From Massilia sp. (GTDB taxonomy: Bacteria; Pseudomonadota; Gammaproteobacteria; Burkholderiales; Burkholderiaceae_D): DNA of 7,197 nucleotides. Location of the stretch: contig DOUW01000222.1 in NCBI GenBank assembly GCA_003520365.1, positions 1 through 7,197 on the forward strand, written 5' to 3'. How positions within the stretch are numbered: position 1 is the first letter of the stretch; the number at the start of each line of letters is the position of its first letter. The notes beneath the pieces were generated by a model, which saw only the letters and a list, made by a program, of their open reading frames with translations, did not search any database and was not told where the DNA came from. Shown one piece after another: positions 1 to 6,024 of this stretch. The translations under genes and the position numbers were made by a program.

Positions 1-241
1 GTGCCCGGTAGCCGAGCAGGACCAGCCCGACCAGCATCATCGCAAACACTTCCGGTTCAGGCAGTTCCGACATGTGTACCGGGGCCGTGACGATGTCCTG
101 GCGGGCGTTGACGGCCAGGTCGGCCACGCGCGGCTGGACGCCTGCGTCGCCGGCGCCGGGTGGCGTCACGTCGATGACGGCGGCATGCGCCGCACCGCCG
201 ACGACGAAACCGAGCGCTACTGCGAGTAAATATCTGTTCAC
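1..241 (-). CDS. Small PEP-CTERM sorting domain protein (3' end cut by window edge)
   Basis: Probably a small exported protein handled by the exosortase/PEP-CTERM system, which processes and anchors or releases proteins at the cell envelope. Eighty residues are visible. Residues 1-20 form a Sec signal peptide: basic start MNR, a hydrophobic core and a likely cut after AHA. A short mature part rich in Ala, Val and Pro follows. The sorting signal starts at residue 61 with PEPE, then a hydrophobic helix (FAMMLVGLVLLG) and the start of the basic tail (YRA). The remaining few residues lie beyond base 1, so the whole protein is probably about 85 residues. The start is GTG at 241; no ATG opens this frame suitably, and AAGGAAGGGA lies about 6-8 bases upstream as a good Shine-Dalgarno. 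The family usually carries a larger mature domain, so this one is unusually short. The mature part matches no domain I recognise and its function is unknown. The tripartite C-terminal signal makes the class call firm. Confidence 0.86.
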   Translation of the reverse strand, partial: MNRYLLAVALGFVVGGAAHAAVIDVTPPGAGDAGVQPRVADLAVNARQDIVTAPVHMSELPEPEVFAMMLVGLVLLGYRA

Positions 242-331
242 GATAGTTCCCTTCCTTGCAGATATTGCTGGGTACAAACGCTGTATCGAGGCGACACAGC
301 CGGCGCCGCGCTGCCATCGGGTCCGCAAAAA

Positions 332-360
332 AGCATAACAAAAACAGCTGCGCGTTTCGC
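332..360 (-). promoter_or_regulatory. Putative extended -10 promoter of the PEP-CTERM gene
   Basis: On the minus strand, TGT-TATGCT (bases 340 to 332) forms an extended -10 element. At a 17-bp spacing the -35 position (355-360) reads GCGAAA, which is poor. Predicted transcription would start near 325 and give a leader of about 85 nt before the GTG at 241. A weak -35 with an extended -10, directly abutting the 11-bp repeat array, would suit an activator-dependent promoter. No sigma-54 type -24/-12 element was found between the array and the gene. This is inferred from motif position only. Confidence 0.35.
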
Positions 361-409
361 GTACATTTCGCGCTTCCTGTACGCTTCTTGCGCGTGTGAT
401 GTACGACAG
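355..409. repeat. Five degenerate 11-bp tandem units upstream of the PEP-CTERM gene
   Basis: Five consecutive 11-base blocks start at 355, 366, 377, 388 and 399. They begin TTTCGCG, TTTCGCG, CTGTACG, TTGCGCG and ATGTACG, so each fits NT[TG][CT][GA]CG. Second-position T and the CG at positions 6-7 are invariant. The second halves vary, except that units 2 and 3 both end in CTTC. Within the array, CGTACA (360-365) and TGTACG (378-383) also form an inverted pair. A period of 11 bp is close to one helical turn, so all units would face the same side of the DNA. The array abuts the -35 position of the minus-strand promoter. A regulator-binding array is an inference; chance similarity in a short CG-rich stretch is possible. 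Confidence 0.5.
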
Positions 410-518
410 GAATCGGAACAAGAGGAACTGCATGCCAGCGCCGGAAACCTTGCGCACACCAGGCCGCATCATGTGAAAGAAATGCGACAGCGGCGGAAGT
501 GGGGCATGTCAAGGAGGC

Positions 519-536
519 AAGGCTGGCGCCAGCCTT
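519..536. repeat. Perfect 18-bp palindrome
   Basis: AAGGCTGGCGCCAGCCTT is its own reverse complement over all 18 bases, centred between 527 and 528. As RNA it could fold into a 7-bp stem with a 4-base loop. It is followed by TGTT on the plus strand and lacks a U-run on either strand, so it is a weak candidate for an intrinsic terminator. A dimeric regulator site is the alternative. No gene on either side is close enough to decide its role. Confidence 0.55.
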
Positions 537-731
537 TGTTGAAACAGGATTAATGTTTTAGCGATATGGCTAGACAGAATGCTGATTTATTTGACAGCCT
601 CGCAACGAATTGCATTGTCAGCTTTTCCAGCTATGCGCCTGATCAAAAAATTTTAAGCCAGGCGTATACATCTCCGATTTTTTTACGGGTATAGTCTCCC
701 TATCCCCATTGCCCTTGGGCATCAAAACCAT

Positions 732-753
732 GTCGAACAAGCACTTGTTCGAC
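732..753. repeat. 22-bp dyad (10-bp perfect arms) in the protease gene leader
   Basis: GTCGAACAAG (732-741) and CTTGTTCGAC (744-753) are perfect reverse complements separated by CA. The dyad lies 110 bp upstream of the protease ATG and about 37 bp downstream of the candidate -10 at 690-695, so it would probably fall in the transcribed leader. A contiguous dyad with a 2-bp centre is typical of an operator for a dimeric repressor; a leader hairpin is the other reading. The halves contain CGAAC/GTTCG, as in Gram-positive LexA boxes, but the gap is 8 bp rather than 4, so I do not call it LexA. Confidence 0.55.
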
Positions 754-862
754 TCCACGCGGACCTGCCAGCCGCCGCCATTCCGACAAGCGCGACCCGG
801 AAGGCCGCCTCCGTTTTTGCACTGTTGCATCACGCGCGCCATACATTCGTAGAGTACCGATA

Positions 863-2821
863 ATGCCCAACTTTGCCCGTATCCAGATTGCCTTCAAGAA
901 CGTCTATGTGCGCATTGCCGCCGCCGTCTTGCTGGGCGCAATGGCTGGTGTGGCGATCTGGTCGGCCGACAAGCCCCAGGATCCCAGCCCGGTCGTCCAT
1001 TCGCAGGATATTTCCGAAATCACGCGCCTGGCTGCGCAGAAAGACAAGCTCGACTACCTGATGGTGGCCAAGCCGCTGTCCGAGTCGCCACGCTACGTCT
1101 TCAAGTTCAAGGGCGCGCCCGAGCTGCACGTGGTCAAGGTGCCGAGCACCTCGCACCTGAGCCTGGAGCGCGAAGTGCTGCTCAAGAACGCGATTCCCTA
1201 TTCGATCGCCAAGGAAGACTTCCTGGCCACGCACAAGGCCGTGCTCGACGAAGGCAACAGCTTTGCCTCCGACACCGGCGACTTCCTCAAGCGCCACGCC
1301 TTCGAGATCCTCCTGATCGGCCTGATCATCTATTGCCTGAAATTCGGCATTCCGGGCATGGGCGCGAGTTCGACCATGATCACGCCGGACAAGCTCAAGG
1401 GCAGCATGGATGACCTGATCGGCATGGAAGACATCAAGCAGGAAGTGCTGCACCTGGAAGACATGATCCGCAACCGCGAGGAATACCAGTCGCACAACAT
1501 CGACAAGCCGTTCAACGTGATGCTGACCGGGCCTGCCGGCACCGGCAAGACCAAGCTGGTCGGCTACCTCGCCAAGCGCCTCGACATGCCGTTGATCTCG
1601 GCTTCGGGCTCGGCGCTGGAGTCGGGCTACGTCGGCGGCGGCTCGAAGGCCCTGAACGCCCTGTACCGCAAGGCCTGCGCCAAGGGCAAGTGCATCATCT
1701 TCCTCGATGAAGCCCAGAGCCTGTTCATGCCGCGCGGCCGCAGCGAAAAGAAGTGGGAAGACGACACCGCCAACACCCTGCTGGGCCTGCTGGACGGCGT
1801 GAAGAGCGACAAGGGCCAGGGCGTGATCTGGGTCGTCGCCTCGAACTTCGACGACGCCTCGACCGAGATGGACGAAGCGATGCTGCGCCGCTTCTCGGTA
1901 AAGATCAACTTCCGCCTGCCGAACAAGAACGAGCGCCGCGAACTCCTGAAGAGCTTCCTGTCGCGTAAAAAAGAAGGCCTGGTCGATTGGAGCGACCTCG
2001 ACCTGGACCAGGTCGCGGAAATCACCCAGAACCTGAGCCCGGCGCTGCTGGAAACCGTGGTCGAGCGCGCCTCCATGATCTCGATCCAGGAAAAGGCGAT
2101 CATCAACACCGACCTGCTGTTCCGCGCCTACGAGCGCGCCACGATCGGCCTGACCGACCGCGCCACCACCGCCGAGAAGCACAAGCAGCGCGAACGCATC
2201 GCCCTGCACGAACTGGGTCACTTCTTCATGCAGATCGACCCCTGGCTGCGCGCCGGCATGAGCCTGGACGAGGTGAAGGAAAAGTCGCACCTGCTGAAGA
2301 TCAGCACCGAAGCCGTGTCGAAGATCGGTGCCCTGGGCTACGTGCTGCAGTCGGGTGACGACATGTCGCTGCGCACGCTGGAAGAACTCGAGCGCGACGT
2401 GATCGGCCTGTACGGCGGCATGGCGGCCGAAGAGCTGTTCTACGGCGCCCGCGGCATCTCGGTCGGCGCCCAGAACGACATCGAGAAGGTCACCAAGATG
2501 CTCAACCTGATGGTCAACCGCCTGTCGATGTACTCGCGCTCGAAGATCGACTACAGCCAGTTGCAGAACGACGCCAGCGGCGAGCACACGCTGCGCCAGA
2601 TGGAAGAAAAGGCGGATGAGCTCTACAGCTACACCCTGGGTGCGATGCGCGACTACCGCGCGATGATGGAGTCGATCAAGGACACGCTGCTCGAGCAGTA
2701 TGTGCTGTCGAAGGACGCCGTGTTCGCGCTGCTGGAAGAGCGCAAGGAGCTGCTGCAGTTGGCACCGAAGCATGCGAACCTGAAGCTGTGCACGGAGACC
2801 GGCGAGATGGTCGCTGCCTGA
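863..2821 (+). CDS. FtsH-like membrane-anchored AAA+ zinc metalloprotease (M41), divergent
   Basis: Predicted inner-membrane ATP-dependent protease that unfolds and degrades membrane or cytoplasmic proteins; its substrate is unknown. The 652 residues are close to the length of E. coli FtsH and follow its order. There is a membrane segment at about 17-34, a periplasmic domain of about 110 residues, and a second membrane segment at about 147-165. The AAA+ module has Walker A GPAGTGKT (223-230), pore loop Y256-V257-G258, Walker B IIFLDE (278-283), sensor Asn328 and Arg342/Arg343. The M41 domain has HELGH (449-453) and the third zinc ligand Asp539 in NDIEK, preceded by LYGGMAAEELFYG as in FtsH. 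Departures from FtsH are HELGH for HEAGH, and LRRFSV where FtsH has RPGRFDR, which loses the Pro-Gly and the second arginine. The periplasmic domain is not one I recognise. All catalytic residues are present, so it should be active. It is probably an accessory paralogue rather than the housekeeping FtsH, as no rlmE/ftsJ or folP lies beside it. The ATG at 863 has only a weak Shine-Dalgarno, but no better in-frame start exists. Confidence 0.9.
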   Translation: MPNFARIQIAFKNVYVRIAAAVLLGAMAGVAIWSADKPQDPSPVVHSQDISEITRLAAQKDKLDYLMVAKPLSESPRYVFKFKGAPELHVVKVPSTSHLSLEREVLLKNAIPYSIAKEDFLATHKAVLDEGNSFASDTGDFLKRHAFEILLIGLIIYCLKFGIPGMGASSTMITPDKLKGSMDDLIGMEDIKQEVLHLEDMIRNREEYQSHNIDKPFNVMLTGPAGTGKTKLVGYLAKRLDMPLISASGSALESGYVGGGSKALNALYRKACAKGKCIIFLDEAQSLFMPRGRSEKKWEDDTANTLLGLLDGVKSDKGQGVIWVVASNFDDASTEMDEAMLRRFSVKINFRLPNKNERRELLKSFLSRKKEGLVDWSDLDLDQVAEITQNLSPALLETVVERASMISIQEKAIINTDLLFRAYERATIGLTDRATTAEKHKQRERIALHELGHFFMQIDPWLRAGMSLDEVKEKSHLLKISTEAVSKIGALGYVLQSGDDMSLRTLEELERDVIGLYGGMAAEELFYGARGISVGAQNDIEKVTKMLNLMVNRLSMYSRSKIDYSQLQNDASGEHTLRQMEEKADELYSYTLGAMRDYRAMMESIKDTLLEQYVLSKDAVFALLEERKELLQLAPKHANLKLCTETGEMVAA

Positions 2822-2853
2822 TCTGAACCTGGCCGGCGCTGCGGCGCCGAATG

Positions 2854-2897
2854 AAAAATGCCCGCTGTGCGCGATGCGCCAGCGGGCATTTTTTTTT
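2854..2897. terminator. Strong rho-independent terminator, probably bidirectional
   Basis: TGCCCGCTG (2859-2867) pairs with CAGCGGGCA (2880-2888). The loop region can add an inner GCGC-GAT-GCGC hairpin with one bulged T. The stem is followed by nine T (2889-2897) and preceded by five A (2854-2858), so it reads as a terminator on both strands. It sits 33 bases past the protease stop and about 60 bases past the ybaL stop, and so serves both convergent genes. A smaller hairpin, CGGCGC-TGCG-GCGCCG (2834-2849), lies between the protease stop and this element. Confidence 0.9.
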
Positions 2898-2957
2898 GGC
2901 GCCTGAGCGATCCGCTATCCTGGACAACGGCCTCGGCGCCGACCCTGCGAACATTCC

Positions 2958-4658
2958 TCAATGCGCGGGCTGCGTCTCCTTCAAGGTATCGAGCACGTAG
3001 CGCGTCATGCTGCCGGCCAGCTCGTGCTCGCCGAGGAAGACCTTGCCGCCGGTGTCCTCGCGCAGCAGCTCGGCTTCCTGCTCGTTATGCGTGCGCACGA
3101 CGCAGCGGATTTCGGGATTGAGCGCCTTGGCCGTCTCGATCATGGTGCGCACGTGGAAGGTGTCGGGGGTGGCGATCACCAGCACCGCCGCGCGCGCGAT
3201 GTGGGCCTGGATCAGCACCGCCGGTTCCGAGGCGTTGCCGACCACGGCCGGCTGGTCGCGCTTGCGCAATGCATCGACGATCTCGCGGTTCTGCTCGGCG
3301 ACCACGTAGTGGATGCCCTGCGCCGTGAGCGCATCGGCGATGCGGCGGCCCACGCGGCCATAGCCGACCAGCACCACCTGGCCGCTCAGGCGCTCGTGCG
3401 GCACGCTCATCGGCAATTCCGCCAGCGGGTCGGGCGAGCTTTCCAGCTTGCGCACCAGGTCCGAGTTCTTGCGCAGCCAGCGCTGCAGCGGCTCGATCGC
3501 CGTGAACAGCAGCGGATTGACGGCGATCGAGATGATCGCGCCGGCCAGGATCAGGCTCTGGCCCTCGGCCGGCATGAGTCCGAGCGAAATGCCGAGCGCT
3601 GCCAGGATGAACGAGAACTCGCCGATCTGCGCCAGGCTGGCCGAGACCGTGATCGCGGTGTTCAGCGGATAGCGCAGCGCCAGCACCAGCGCCATCGCGG
3701 CGATCGACTTGCCGAAGATGATGACCGCGACCACCGCCAGCACGTGGATCGGTTCCTCGACCAGCACCATCGGGTCGAACAGCATGCCGACCGAGACGAA
3801 GAACAGCACCGAGAATGCGTCGCGCAGCGGCAAGGACTCCTCGGCGGCGCGGTGCGAGAGTTCCGATTCGCGCAGCACCATGCCGGCGAAGAAGGCGCCC
3901 AGCGCGAACGAGACGCCGAACAGGTGCGAGGAGCCGTAGGCGATGCCGACCGCGGCGGCGATCACGGACAGCGTGAACAGCTCGCGCGAATTGGTCTTCG
4001 CCACGCGCCACAGGAACCAGGGGAAGATCTTGCGGCCGACCACCAGCATGAAGGCGACAAAGGCGCCGACCTGCAGCAGGGTCTTGCCGAGCGCCATCCA
4101 CAGCGAGTCGTCGCCGCCGGCGCCCTTGCCGCCGAGGGGGCCGGCCAGCGCCGGCAGCAGCACCAGCACCAGCACGGTCACCAGATCCTCGACCACCAGC
4201 CAGCCGACCGCGATGCGCCCGTTCATCGAATCGAGCACGCCGCGGCTCTCCAGCGCGCGCAGCAGCACCACCGTGCTGGCCACCGACAGCGCCAGGCCGA
4301 ACACCAGGCCCGCACCCAGGCTCCAGCCCCACAGGTGGGTCAGGCCGATGCCCATCGCGGTGGCCACCGAGATCTGAAGGATCGCGCCGGGCAGGGCGAT
4401 CCTGCGCACGTCGAGCAGGTCCTTCAGCGAGAAGTGCAAGCCCACTCCGAACATCAGCAACATCACACCAATCTCGGCCAATTGCGATGCCAGCGATACG
4501 TCGGCCACGAAACCTGGCGTGGCGGGACCGATCAGGACACCGGCGGCGAGATAGCCGACCAGCGCGGGCAGTTTCAGGCGTATGGCGATCATGCCAAATA
4601 TCAGGCCGAAGCCCAGCGCGGCGGCAATGGTTGTGATCAGACTGAGTTCATGGTGCAT
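2958..4658 (-). CDS. ybaL: YbaL/KefB-type CPA2 cation:proton antiporter with RCK (TrkA-N) domain
   Basis: Inner-membrane monovalent cation (probably K+)/H+ antiporter of the CPA2 family, with a cytoplasmic nucleotide-gated RCK domain. The transported ion of YbaL itself is not firmly known. The 566 residues match E. coli YbaL from end to end as I remember it: the MHH start, LVGYLAAGVLIGP (33-45), PGFVAD (48-53), LLMFGVGLHFSLKDL (67-81), STVVLLRALE (128-137) and GWLVVEDLV (152-160). Residues 1 to about 395 form a Na+/H+ exchanger domain of roughly 12 helices. The RCK domain has the Rossmann motif GYGRVGRR (432-439), with Glu455 at the end of the second strand to hold the NAD ribose. An upstream in-frame ATG at 4757 would add 33 polar residues, and one at 4667 has its AAGGGG directly abutting. 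The start at 4658 has AAGGGGA at 8 bases and matches the family N-terminus. No kefF/kefG-like partner lies in the window, and the gene is monocistronic here. Confidence 0.93.
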   Translation of the reverse strand: MHHELSLITTIAAALGFGLIFGMIAIRLKLPALVGYLAAGVLIGPATPGFVADVSLASQLAEIGVMLLMFGVGLHFSLKDLLDVRRIALPGAILQISVATAMGIGLTHLWGWSLGAGLVFGLALSVASTVVLLRALESRGVLDSMNGRIAVGWLVVEDLVTVLVLVLLPALAGPLGGKGAGGDDSLWMALGKTLLQVGAFVAFMLVVGRKIFPWFLWRVAKTNSRELFTLSVIAAAVGIAYGSSHLFGVSFALGAFFAGMVLRESELSHRAAEESLPLRDAFSVLFFVSVGMLFDPMVLVEEPIHVLAVVAVIIFGKSIAAMALVLALRYPLNTAITVSASLAQIGEFSFILAALGISLGLMPAEGQSLILAGAIISIAVNPLLFTAIEPLQRWLRKNSDLVRKLESSPDPLAELPMSVPHERLSGQVVLVGYGRVGRRIADALTAQGIHYVVAEQNREIVDALRKRDQPAVVGNASEPAVLIQAHIARAAVLVIATPDTFHVRTMIETAKALNPEIRCVVRTHNEQEAELLREDTGGKVFLGEHELAGSMTRYVLDTLKETQPAH

Positions 4659-4692
4659 GCAGTACATCCCCTTATCAAAGTTAAATCGATCC

Positions 4693-4723
4693 AGTATAAA
4701 GGACGGGGCTTCCACGATGTCGA
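4693..4723 (-). promoter_or_regulatory. Putative sigma-70 promoter of ybaL
   Basis: Read on the minus strand, TCGACA (4723-4718) is followed after 17 bp by TTTATA (4700-4695), overlapping TATACT (4698-4693). The -35 matches the consensus in 5 of 6 positions. Initiation near 4688 would give a leader of about 30 nt ending at the AAGGGGA ribosome site of the ATG at 4658. This placement also argues against the longer ybaL frame from 4757, whose start would lie upstream of the promoter. Confidence 0.5.
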
Positions 4724-4778
4724 AAAAAATAGAGGCGCACCTCGACGGCACGGCCATTCCTGCGCCACCTTATCTGTC

Positions 4779-4784
4779 TATAAT
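4779..4784 (+). promoter_or_regulatory. Consensus -10 box of the thiolase/dehydrogenase operon
   Basis: TATAAT is a perfect -10 hexamer in an otherwise GC-rich stretch, with initiation expected near 4791 and a leader of about 40 nt. The -35 region (around 4755-4762, ATTCCTG) is poor, so an activator may be needed or the promoter may be weak. The site lies about 55 bp from the ybaL -35, back to back, so a regulator bound between them could affect both genes. I see no clear operator dyad there. Confidence 0.5.
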
Positions 4785-4829
4785 CGAACGCAAAAAGGCC
4801 GCAGGCCGCCAACCCAGACAGGAGACAAC

Positions 4830-6014
4830 ATGAGCCGCAAGGTATTCGTTACCGGCGTCGGGATGATCCCGTTCGCCAAGCCCGGCGCGTCCGCGCCCTA
4901 CCACGAGATGGGCGCGGACGCTGCCCGCGCCGCCCTGCAGGATGCCGGCCTCGCCTACGAGGACATCGAACAGGCCTATGCCGGCTACGTCTACGGCGAC
5001 TCGACCTGCGGCCAGAAGGCCCTGTACGGCGTCGGCATGAGCGGCATCCCCATCGTCAACGTCAACAACAACTGCTCGACCGGCTCCACCGCCCTGTTCC
5101 TGGCGCGCCAGGCGGTGGCCAGCGGCGCGGTCGACTGCGTGCTGGTGCTCGGCTTCGAGCAGATGAGTCCCGGCGCCCTCGGCTCGGTCTTCACCGACCG
5201 CCCGGCGCCGTTCGACGACTTCGACGCCGTCACCGACCGCCTGGTCGGCAAGCCCGAGATCCCGCTGGCGCTGCGCTACTTCGGCGGCGCGGGCCTGGCG
5301 CACATGGAGAAATACGGCACGCCCCTGGAAGCGTTTGCCCGCATCCGCGCCAAGGCCAGCCGCCACGCGGTAAACAATCCGCTGGCGCTGCTGCGCAAGG
5401 AGGTCTCGGCGCAGGACGTGCTGGACGCGCCGGCGATCTGGCCGGGTGTGATGACGCGCCTGATGGCCTGCCCGCCGACCTGCGGCGCCGCCGCCGCCGT
5501 GCTGGTCTCGGAAGAATTCGCGAAACGGCGCGGCCTGCGTGCCGACGTGCACATCGCCGCCCAGGCGATGACCACCGACCGCGCCAGCACCTTCGAGGCG
5601 AACGACATGATGCGCCTGGTCGGCTACGACATGAGCCGCGAGGCGGCCGCCAAGGTCTACGAAAAGGCCGGCATCGGCCCGGACGAACTCGATGTGGTCG
5701 AGCTGCACGACTGCTTCGCCCACAACGAACTGATCACCTACGAAGCCCTGGGCCTGTGCCCGGAAGGCGGCGCGGATAAATTCATCCTCGATGGCGACAA
5801 CACCTATGGCGGCAAGGTCGTCACCAATCCTTCCGGCGGGCTGCTCTCGAAAGGCCATCCGCTGGGCGCGACGGGCCTGGCGCAATGCTTTGAACTGACC
5901 CACCAGCTGCGCGGCAGCGCCGGCGCGCGCCAGGTCGAGGGCGCGCGCACGGCGCTGCAGCACAACCTGGGCCTGGGCGGCGCCTGCGTCGTCACGATGT
6001 ATCGCACGGCCTGA
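4830..6014 (+). CDS. SCP2-type thiolase (acetyl-CoA acyltransferase family)
   Basis: Thiolase of the sterol-carrier-protein-2 type, which cleaves 3-oxoacyl-CoA with CoA to release acetyl- or propionyl-CoA, usually on long, branched or side-chain substrates. The 394 residues cover a complete two-lobed thiolase fold. The acyl-accepting Cys82 sits in NNNCSTGS (79-86). HDCF (293-296) is the fingerprint of SCP2 thiolases and supplies the acid/base cysteine that classical thiolases carry in a C-terminal CxG motif. His343 lies in SKGHPLGATG (340-349). The C-terminal segment from ALQHNLGLGGA onward also follows the SCPx pattern. There is no fused SCP2 lipid-binding domain. The ATG at 4830 has AGGAGA 4 bases upstream. 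The frame is open for more than 600 codons upstream of this ATG, opposite ybaL, but that extension has antisense composition and is not coding. It is co-transcribed with the dehydrogenase 10 bases downstream. The exact substrate cannot be read from the sequence. Confidence 0.93.
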   Translation: MSRKVFVTGVGMIPFAKPGASAPYHEMGADAARAALQDAGLAYEDIEQAYAGYVYGDSTCGQKALYGVGMSGIPIVNVNNNCSTGSTALFLARQAVASGAVDCVLVLGFEQMSPGALGSVFTDRPAPFDDFDAVTDRLVGKPEIPLALRYFGGAGLAHMEKYGTPLEAFARIRAKASRHAVNNPLALLRKEVSAQDVLDAPAIWPGVMTRLMACPPTCGAAAAVLVSEEFAKRRGLRADVHIAAQAMTTDRASTFEANDMMRLVGYDMSREAAAKVYEKAGIGPDELDVVELHDCFAHNELITYEALGLCPEGGADKFILDGDNTYGGKVVTNPSGGLLSKGHPLGATGLAQCFELTHQLRGSAGARQVEGARTALQHNLGLGGACVVTMYRTA

Positions 6015-6024
6015 GGAGGCGCCG

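Larger units (their letters stand above)
242..862. other. Long intergenic region between divergent PEP-CTERM and protease genes
   Basis: I see no convincing gene in these 621 bases. The left part (242-410) carries the leader, promoter and repeat array of the PEP-CTERM gene. The middle (541-700) is clearly AT-richer than the flanks and contains a consensus TTGACA at 591-596 facing right, but only a poor -10 (CATTGT, 613-618) at 16 bp. TATAGT at 690-695 is a better -10 for the protease gene but lacks a recognisable -35. Small dyads lie at 519-536 and 732-753. The 14-codon reading frame at 431-475 follows an AGAGGA motif but has no other support. A small RNA cannot be excluded. Confidence 0.6.

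Noticed and set aside
431..475. A 14-codon plus-strand frame (MPAPETLRTPGRIM) preceded by AGAGGA.
   Set aside because: The ribosome site is plausible, but there is no promoter, attenuator structure or downstream gene within reach, so a leader peptide cannot be supported.
591..620. TTGACA at 591-596 as a promoter for the protease gene, together with the TGACA/TGTCA inverted pair (592-596, 616-620).
   Set aside because: The best -10 at a normal spacing is CATTGT, a poor match, and the arms of the pair do not share a centre with the inner GCAA/TTGC. It is too weak to list as a promoter.
732..753. LexA-type SOS box in the protease leader.
   Set aside because: The Gram-positive box needs CGAAC-N4-GTTCG and the betaproteobacterial form is CTGT-N8-ACAG; the dyad here has CGAAC-N8-GTTCG and fits neither.
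618..842. A 74-codon minus-strand frame in the intergenic region.
   Set aside because: There is no Shine-Dalgarno before its ATG and no recognisable motif, and it covers the candidate promoter and dyad of the protease gene.
830..2773. A 647-codon open frame on the minus strand opposite the FtsH-like protease.
   Set aside because: It is rich in Gln, His, Arg, Val and Leu with no recognisable domain and no ribosome site. The plus strand shows all AAA+ and M41 motifs, so this is an antisense shadow of codon bias.
2961..4829. Stop-free extension of more than 600 codons upstream of the thiolase ATG, in the same frame and opposite ybaL.
   Set aside because: It reads as His/Gln/Arg/Asp-rich low-complexity protein, the usual antisense image of a GC3-biased membrane gene. 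ybaL on the other strand is a full family match, and the thiolase has its own Shine-Dalgarno, -10 box and a family-like N-terminus at 4830.
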